From Cydia pomonella (taxonomy: Eukaryota > Arthropoda > Insecta > Lepidoptera > Tortricidae), in NCBI RefSeq assembly GCF_033807575.1, contig NC_084717.1, positions 4,961,692 to 5,025,691 of the forward strand: DNA of 64,000 nucleotides, read 5' to 3'. The notes under the pieces are model-generated. The model had not been told where the DNA came from. It did no database searches and was given only the letters and a program-made list of their open reading frames with translations. The translations under genes were made by a program, and so were the position numbers. This document shows positions 49,501 through 58,500 of this stretch, piece by piece (the first letter of the stretch is position 1; each line of letters starts with the position of its first letter).

Positions 49501-52500
49501 GATAAGAAAGAAAGGTGATTCATTGTTTGGTGGTATTATTTACCAGTATTGTAGTTTGGCGTCGACTTCAAACATATCAGTTGTTAGGGCAAAATGTTTT
49601 TAAAAGGTTAATGTTATTGTAACCGCCAGAGGACACCCTGGAGTCAGCTCTCAGCGATAACTCAGTTTAATATTTATTTACGGAGCCTGCTGGTTCGGAA
49701 ATCCAATTCCTCCCACGGTGGGACGTAGTTGGAGCGTCAAACAAACACCACTTAATTAGATTCCTATTTATTTAGCACTAGCACACACTTAGTCTAGACC
49801 TTAAGCACTAAAACACTAACACTATAGGCACTTTCACTATAACGTTATTCTAGTACTTACTAAGGTAAAATAACTAAGCGGTCCACGTAACTAGCACTAA
49901 AACCACTATTACCACTAATACTGATCACAACTTTAGGGCACTTTCACTTTTTCCTCACTTTTCCTTTTTGTTTTCCGATCGCTTGAACTGAACTGAACTG
50001 ACTGTACTAACTCACTGTCCGCAGGCCGTATCTCGCCTGCTTATATAGGGCGAATACGAGGTCTCGAAAGTAACTCCAGATAATTCGAGAACGGCCTCGT
50101 TACGTGGACTTCTCTTTCTTGTGCTATCTCTTTCTCGCATTGGGCGTAGAACTTTCCCCGTATTTAACCACCTTTTCGGGTTTATCTCGGGAACCCTGAG
50201 GTTTTCAGTGATGAACCGTACCTTTTTAGAAAGCATTTACGAAGATCTACCCTATTATACTAGTTTCAGCTGAAAATATTCATAAATATAAGAATTATCT
50301 CTATCGATAGTTCAACTCCATACAAAAATAACTTTAAGTCTTAATATCTCGATAATTCTAGGCCCAATGCTTACAATGCTTGTGTCTACGGATAGCTAAC
50401 CCTATATTCTATCTATACAGGTCACTACGATCCCTGGGGAAAGCCTAACTTGGGAGAAATCAGGTGAAATTGGGTCGCCTCGGCCCGAACATATAAATAC
50501 CGCGCACCGAAGTCCGCGCCGCTCACCGCGCGGAGCAGTGCACCAGGCCCCGCGACATGAAGGCCACCTGCAAAAACTGCAGGGGCCCCCACCCTGGGAA
50601 CCACAAGAATTGCCCAGCGTACAAGAAGGCCTACAGACTATGGAAAGCCGGGAAATCCTATTTCCCGGCCCCGTCCCGCCCGGGACCTCTAACCAACGCC
50701 GCGATCGAGAAGCCCACGGTGGAAGAGTCGGCGCCATCAACCCTGATGGCGCCGGCAAACCCCCCCACCCAAAGGGGGGTGTCAAGACCGCGGCAGGCGA
50801 GAGAGCCCGGGTCTCCGACGAAAAAGAAGCCAGTGCCCTCAGCCACCGCAATACAGGCAGCGCCAGCTCTACCCTCCGCTGCACCTCCTCCTTCGCCGCC
50901 AACGCCGGCTCCAGCCACCAGAACCACGCCGTCCCCCGCTGAACAAGAGGTCGACGCTCTGATCGAGCTCCTGGGCAGCCCGGAATGGCCCCGGCAGCCT
51001 TTTTAGAAGAAGAGAAGAAAAAAATAACAACAACAAAGCCATGATCGGCCACCGGTCGGCCATGGCCCAGAAGCCCTCGCCCTTGAAAAGGGCACAAGAA
51101 AGACCCGCCCGTTGTTACGGGCGGCGACTAGATACCGCCAAGAATCCAAAAAGGATGGAAAGGCCACTCACACCAAAGTACTTTGGTGTGAAAGAAGCAA
51201 GGACCGCGCCGCTCAGTACGCTTCCGGCTTCCGCAGCGATCGCACCGGCCGCTCACCCGCGGTGATGACGTCACGTAACAAGCTGACACAAAAACGCTAT
51301 TTTCATAGCGACTACAATTTTATCCTGTTTCTAGTCAATCGACCGATAAGTCAATCATACAAAGTGTGCTTGTGTCAACTTATTTCTATCCTATAGCTAG
51401 GCACCCTATAGCTATTTTATCTAGTTTTACGCGTTAGGTAATTCTTTCCGGCCCGGGTCTGTACCGTCCGAGCATTCGTCTCGGCAGGGGTCCATGCTGT
51501 CCGTAACAGTTATTATTCCATTATTAGTTTGTAATAAGTGACCCATCATTCTGCAGGACTCGTTCCGGTCTGGCCAAACCGGATACGGAACCGGCGCTTC
51601 GGATACGTTTCAAGTTTCAAGGTCTAAATAGATCTGAATCTATTAAAATTTAAGTTTTAAAGTTACCCTAATTGCTCGTGGAACCTATCATCAGAACAGC
51701 TTGACAAAAAAAATCGTTAAAAACAAAGCTTGCTTAATAAACTTAACAATGAAGACAATATGCAATATTTAAAGTAGCGTGTATTACTGACAAACTCCAG
51801 GAAAATCGCCTACGATGGTACGGTCATGTCATGAGGCGAAATAAAGAGCACATGACAAGGGTCGTCATGGAAATCGAAGAACCAAAAAGAGGTCCAGGTC
51901 GCCGTCCGACGACCTGGATGGGAACCATTTCCAAGGACATGAAGACGACGGATTTAAAACCCGAAATTGCACAAAAACGCCCAGAATGGCGTCTTAGGAC
52001 TAGGAGGGCCGACCCCAAGAGACATGGGAAATAGGCTCGGGAGAAGAAGAAGAAGAAGAATGAAGACAATATGCCAAACGTGATATTACGCGTCGTCGAA
52101 AAAAGAGGTCCGTTGACCGTTCTGCTTTTCATCAGCATTTTACTTGACAAATGGCACTTTTTTGAATGAATATGCTTCGTTTTTTGATAAAATTACAAAA
52201 ATCTCCTATATAAGTATACAACGTGTCCCAAAACTCAACGATAAGCCGGCACCAGAGGATGGAACTGCTTATGATTAGTCGAGAAAAAATAATGAAAAAA
52301 ATATATCTCAATTATTTTAGAAATTACAGAAAAAAAATGAAATTCATTGAAAATCGACATCCCTAATGGTATTTTTAACGACCATGTCTACAAATATTCA
52401 AATATTACTGTTTTTTATTTTGTTTTTGGAAACTTCAGTAGTCCTGCTATCTAACACAGTTCTTAAAAATACCAAAATACATGTAGTTTTTACACAAAAA

Positions 52501-55500
52501 ATAATCAAAATTCATTTTGTCCCTACAATTTTGAAAGATTGTTTCTTACAGTCCACTTTCAATCATCATGGTGTAAAAAAATAGTATCGACACCACTATG
52601 GCAATTATTTTCAAAAGTTGACGCAACTAACCAAGATTCCAAAATGGTATAATACTTTGGGAAACCTAGTCACAACAAAAAACAACGAATTTTTAAACAA
52701 GAACCGACATTTTTAAATGTTGATATTAATCACTTTTGAAAAGGGTTGTTGTTGCAAGTTTTAAAATTTCAATGGAAAATGTGGGTAGTTAATACAATTT
52801 TCAAGTCAGTACACTCTGATCCTTTGTTCGCTGTGCACCGTTCCGTATTAATTGATGTGGCTCTCATACTAACAACTCTTGGCTTTGCTTTTTGGACTGG
52901 TGATCTGCAAACTGTACTGACCTGGCATTATTTTGGACTGTGATTGTGTTTTGTGTATTGGACTTTTTCCGTATTCTGGATTGTTTAGCGTTTATCATGC
53001 CGCTACCGTACACACCGTTGGAATACGCTAATATGCATCTCATTTATGGAGAATGCCGATGCAATGCTAACGCTAACGCTGCTAGCAGATTGTATCGAGA
53101 AAGGTACCCAAATGTTCAAAGACATCCGGATTATCGAGTGTTTATTAATGTACATCAAGCCTTTGCGGAAGGTCGTTTACCATTTGACAGGAGACACACT
53201 GGAAGACCTAGATTGGAACGCGATGAAGAAGTTCTCAATGAAATAGAAAACGATTCAACTACCTCGGTACGTGCCATAGAACTAGCTACGGGAATACCAA
53301 AAAGTTCTGCACATCGAATTCTAAAACGTCACAGACTTCACCCATATCACTACAGGCGTGTGCAGACGTTACTACCGCGGGACTATCCACATCGGGTCGC
53401 ATTTTGCCGTGCGATGCTGCAAAAGCACAGGGAAGATCCCCAATTCTTAGACAAAGTTCTATGGTCGGATGAATCAACCTGCAAGAAAGATGGCTATTCA
53501 AATCTACACAACTTACATAGTTGGAGCAATGAAAATCCGCACTTGATGAGAGAAGACAAATCTCAGTATCAATTCAAGGTTAACTTATGGACGGGCATCT
53601 TAAATGGAAATGTAATTGGACCCTTTGAGTTACAAGGAAACCTTAATGGTGATGGCTATTTGACCTTTTTACAAAACGACTTGCCTGAATTATTAGAAGA
53701 CGTGCCTTTACGTGATTTACAAAACATGTGGTTTCAAAATGATGGTTGCCCAGCTCACTATGCCCGTGCAGTGCGAGAATACTTAAACCAAGAGTATCCA
53801 GGGCGTTGGATCGGGCGACTTGGTCCTATCTTGTGGCCGCCCCGTTCGCCCGACCTGAACCCCCTGGACTTCTTCTACTGGGGCTGTCTTAAAGACAAAA
53901 TCTACTCAAAACCCATAGCAACATTGGACGAGCTTCGCCAAAAAATCACACAAGCTGCGGATCATATCAATGGTAGAAGATATGCACGACGGATAAAACG
54001 ATCATTTCTAAGGCGATGTCATGTCTGCATTAATGCCGGTGGCAGGCAATTTGAACATTTACTGTAGTATTAATAATGTAGTAAATGAATTTAAAAAAAA
54101 GGAAAAAAAATTGTACCATTTCTTTGCATTTATTCAACATTTTTCAACAACAAAAATCCTTTTTTGGGTACAGTAAAAGTGATTACCGCCAACATTAAAT
54201 AATGTCGATTCTTGTTTAAAAATTCGTTGTTTTTTTTTGTGTCTAGGTTTCCTAAAGTATTATACCATTTTGGAATCTTGGTTAGTTGCGTCAACTTTTG
54301 AAAATAATTGCCATAGTGGTGTCGATACTATTTTTTTACACCATGATGATTGAAAGTGGACTGTAAGAAAAAATCTTTCAAAATTGTAGGGACAAAATGA
54401 ATTTTGATTATTTTTTGTGTAAAAACTACATGTATTATGGTATTTTTAAGAACTGTGTTAGATAGCAGGGCTACTTAAGTTTCCAAAAACAAAAAAAAAC
54501 AGTAATATTTGAATATTTGTGACATGGTCGTTAAAAATACCATTACGGATGTCGATTTTCGATGAATTTCATTTTTTTTCTGTAATTTCTAAAATAATTG
54601 AGATATATTTTTTTCCTTATTTTTTCTCGACTAATCATAAGCAGCTCCATCCTCTGGTGCCGGCTTATCGTTGAGTTTTAGGACACGTTGTATACAAAAT
54701 AAACATCATATGCCTAACAGATTTGAGGAATTCCCTCAATTCCTCATGGATCCAATCATCACTTGACAAAAATGGAACCAATCCAAATCAGTACCAAATG
54801 GCGGAGTTCTGAGGTGATAAACCTACAATTAATGTTTTTTTTTTTATACTACTTCGGTGGCAAACAAGCATACGGCCTGCCTGATGGTAAGCAGTCTCCG
54901 TAGCCTATGTACACCATCAACTCCAGAAAAGTTACATGCGCATTGCCGACCCTAACCCCCTCCCGCCCCTCGTTGAGCTCTGGCAACCTTACTCACCGGC
55001 AGGAACACAACACTATGAGTAGGATCTAGTGTTATTTGGCTGCGGTTTTCTGTAAGGTGGAGGTACTTCCCCAGTTTTTAGTATTAAATATCTACACGGA
55101 CAAAGTGGCATATCGCCCATTATATTAAGTTAGTGTCTACATATTTTTGGCACTTTGCCCGTATGGATATTTAATACCGTGAATGTGCAAAAAACGGTCG
55201 AATGATAACCTCTTTTTTTAAAGGCGATTAAAAGGGCCCGAATAATTACCATCATAATCATCATATTTTCATGTCGCCAAACTTAGCAAGCAATAAGGGT
55301 AGTAATACTTTACCACGAACGTTTTACTTATAATACACTTACGTTCGTTGATCGCTTTTTAATCGCTCTAGCCTAAGTAAGGCTTAATTTATACAGGGAA
55401 ATTTGAATTTATTGTTATTTACTTCAAAATTTTCAACTCCTTCGTTAGGATAAATAAATCAGTTCAAGGGAACTTTTATTAAATTACATTTCGAATTTAA

Positions 55501-58500
55501 AAGAAACGCTAACAAACCCTTAAGAACAACAGAAGAACAACAAACGAATTCCTTGGAAATAACGACACGAAGCGATGAGAAATGTTATCGAAAATGGCAC
55601 CCGCAACGCTGGCGTTGCCATTTGTTAGGTATATTGCACGAATTATTGCTACGAATTGAATAAAACGCGAGCGAACAACGTTAGGAAGAACTCGTAAGTG
55701 CATGGCGTTTTAGACGTCTTGATGCTGTGAGCTTACATATTGAATTACAAAGATCCACTTGGAGTGTATGGTCGTAATATGGTTAATTTAATCAGATTGT
55801 GGAAAGCCGTTTTTCGGTGAAGTAACTAGAGTATCTTGTCGAGAAACTTCTTAAGTACCTATCATTAGAATCCATTATTATGCATGAACGTATGTCACCT
55901 TATTGCACATAAACAATTTTACACAAAAAACATAACAAAGTAAAATATGTAAGTATATGTATGAAGGCGAACTTATCCCTAACGGATATTTCTTCCAGCT
56001 AACTTTTGAGAAAATTAGCAACACTAAAAGAAGAAAGGAAAACTAAACCGGAATATATAACAATATAAAATTTTTGGAGACACAAAGTAGGACAAGAACA
56101 TTAAAAACATAAAATAAAATAAAAAATATAAGCCAATAATATAAATACGAATAACTTATAAACATTATATATACATACATAAGCTTATTATTTAATAATA
56201 AGCGTATGTATGTATGTATGTATTATAGTTGTTAGCTTTGTAGCTGGCCCCCAACGGCTTATCCTTTGTCTATTGTTAACTAAAATAAGGGCCGGGTAAC
56301 TTTAACCGGTTATTTAATTAGAACTCCTATGGTAATTAAAATAAGATACAAAATGAACAAATGGAAAAATAATTTGTGATTTCTTGTGTGGTCCCTATAC
56401 GGTTACTGAGTGCCGGCGAGTCGAACGCTACCGAACCAGTCTAAAATGTGTCCTCGATATACGGAACAAAAACGCGTTATCAGAGAGCGCACCTACACTG
56501 GTTTTTTGAGCGTTGGACTAGCCCGCGCTCAGGTGCAAATTAGAATTATACGACCCTTTTTTGCTGGTAGTGGCACGCGCGGTTTTAGTTAACAATAGAC
56601 AAAGGATAAGCCGTTGCGGGCCAGCTACAAAGCCAACAACGACATGCATTATATCCATATTAAAAGGGACCTTATGGCGGTCGGCGCTTACGCCGTTATT
56701 AGGTCCCTTTTGATATGGACTGTCACTGTCCCACAGACTGGTTTGTTTTTGTTGCTATGTATGTTCAAACTATACGTTATCACTGGAAAATGTGTTATTA
56801 ACTTGTGATAGACTTACTGAGGTCTCCTTAAATTTTGAAAGGTTCATGGCCTCAGTAACTATAATTTTCTGACTCACAAATTTTCTTTACATCCTCATTA
56901 TATTCAGAAAGTGCAAAACGTTTTTCCGAAAAAGGAATGTTTATAAAACAAACGTTCACACAATAAATCATCGGGAATCTAGAGAAGTGCTCACTTCAAC
57001 ATCAAACAAAAACCAGTTTAGCCGAACGTGAACGGTGTGGTCGGAATTCTTTGAAAATTCTGATGAAAGAATTTATAATATTCGCCTGAAAAGGAAAGTT
57101 TCCGAGGAGGCAAAGATTTCTAGCGTCCACCGCCCCGTAATATAATGACATCAGCTTTGAAAATTTACGAGAAACTTATCTTAATTAATTAATTTATAAT
57201 ACTGACGAGGCAAAAATACGCTCCGATGTTGTGAGTTTCGAACTTGATATGAAATTTGGAATATCTGTACGAAAGTGGGTCAAATTCTTAAGCTATCTTG
57301 TTTTCGAACTCACAATATGCTCCGCACCTTTCATTATAGAATATCAATTTGGTTATTAAATATAAAATGACAACGAGAATATCATAACGTAAAGAGGCAC
57401 GAATTTTATGAAAACATTTTTGAAACAAAACTTGTAAAAAACACCAGTCCGTAAAATTTTCGGGTTACGGAAAAAATACAACCAAAGGATTTTATCCCAA
57501 ATATTTTGAATGTTAACTCGTGCGAGAACTTAATTAGGTACCTGATAAAAAATAAATTAAATTTAACACAAAAATAACACGAAAACCCCATTGACAAAAT
57601 TAAGCCAGGGATTTCGTTTGACATGTCGCGGACACGTGTTGCAGGACATTGTCCCCTATATCCCTGGCTTAAGGAAAAGTAAAAAACAGGGCAATTTTCA
57701 GCGACACCTCAAAAATAGAACCAATTATGCGCATAATAACTTTTTCCTCTCCAGCACTTCAATCTGTCAATTAAATGACTGACAGTGATATATAAATCAC
57801 TCCCGCTCTCAACTTCGTTTCGTTTTGTAACTTCGGCTCTTTAATTTTTGAAACCTTATTAACTATTTACAGTCACGTCTGAAAATATCGATACGGAAAA
57901 AGTGTCAAAAATATGTATACACGACCTTATTGCCTATAGATTAAGGTAGTGTATACATATTTTAGGCACTTTGTCCGTATCGATATTTTCAGACGTGACC
58001 GTACCTGTTGCACAAAGAAATAATTAAGATTAAAGTTAAAATCTTGATATTTAAATTCACTAATGAGATTAACGAAATCCAATATTTCAGCCCACAAAAC
58101 GATATGAATATTCAAATATCCGTAAAGGTATCCTTTGTGGCGACTTGAAACGGTAGGCGTTGGTTGGGAATAGAGGATGAATATGCATTATTCTCCATCC
58201 GAGAATTGATTTGAGGCTGAAAGCAAGTATAACTATGGAGTTACCACACACACGCGCTATACGCAATGCGACGAAATTAAAACCACGTTTTAACGTTGCT
58301 GACGACATACCAAAGATAACCTAAGTAATTTAGTCGGGTTAATTGTTCCCCAAGGAACAACATGATTTTGACATGGCACTTGGGACAAGAATAAAAGATA
58401 ATATTTAGCTTCTTCTCTGGTGCTCCTATGGTATTATTATGACCTAGTCATTTCTATAGAAATCTTGCTTTTAGGTTTGAGGTAATGGCTTACGGTTCGT

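Larger units (their letters stand above)
49618..51508 (-). mobile_element. Probable solo LTR, 1,891 bp
   Basis: Starts TGTAACCGCC and ends CCGTAACA (TG...CA), with GTTAT immediately outside both ends (49613-49617 and 51509-51513). Read on the minus strand it has promoter layout: a TATATAAG box near 50042, an initiator-like CAGTTCAG region near 49990, and an AATAAA signal at 49673-49678 about 55 bases before the end. No second LTR, primer site or pol was found. It would have arisen by LTR-LTR recombination. The GC-rich part (about 50430-51290), with a knuckle ORF on the opposite strand, may be a nested insertion. Confidence 0.7.
52219..54690 (+). mobile_element. Tc1/mariner-type DNA transposon with long inverted repeats
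   Basis: 2,472 bp flanked by TA on both sides (52217-52218 and 54691-54692). Ends CAACGTGTCC and GGACACGTTG. The inverted repeats extend about 520 bp (52219-52738 against 54174-54690) with only scattered mismatches and small indels. They enclose a single uninterrupted transposase. Structurally complete; potentially able to move. Confidence 0.92.

Noticed and set aside
50402..51097. A 231-codon minus-strand frame and other long frames in the same GC-rich block
   Set aside because: Open frames on both strands are expected from the high GC content. Only the + strand frame at 50557 has a recognisable zinc knuckle.
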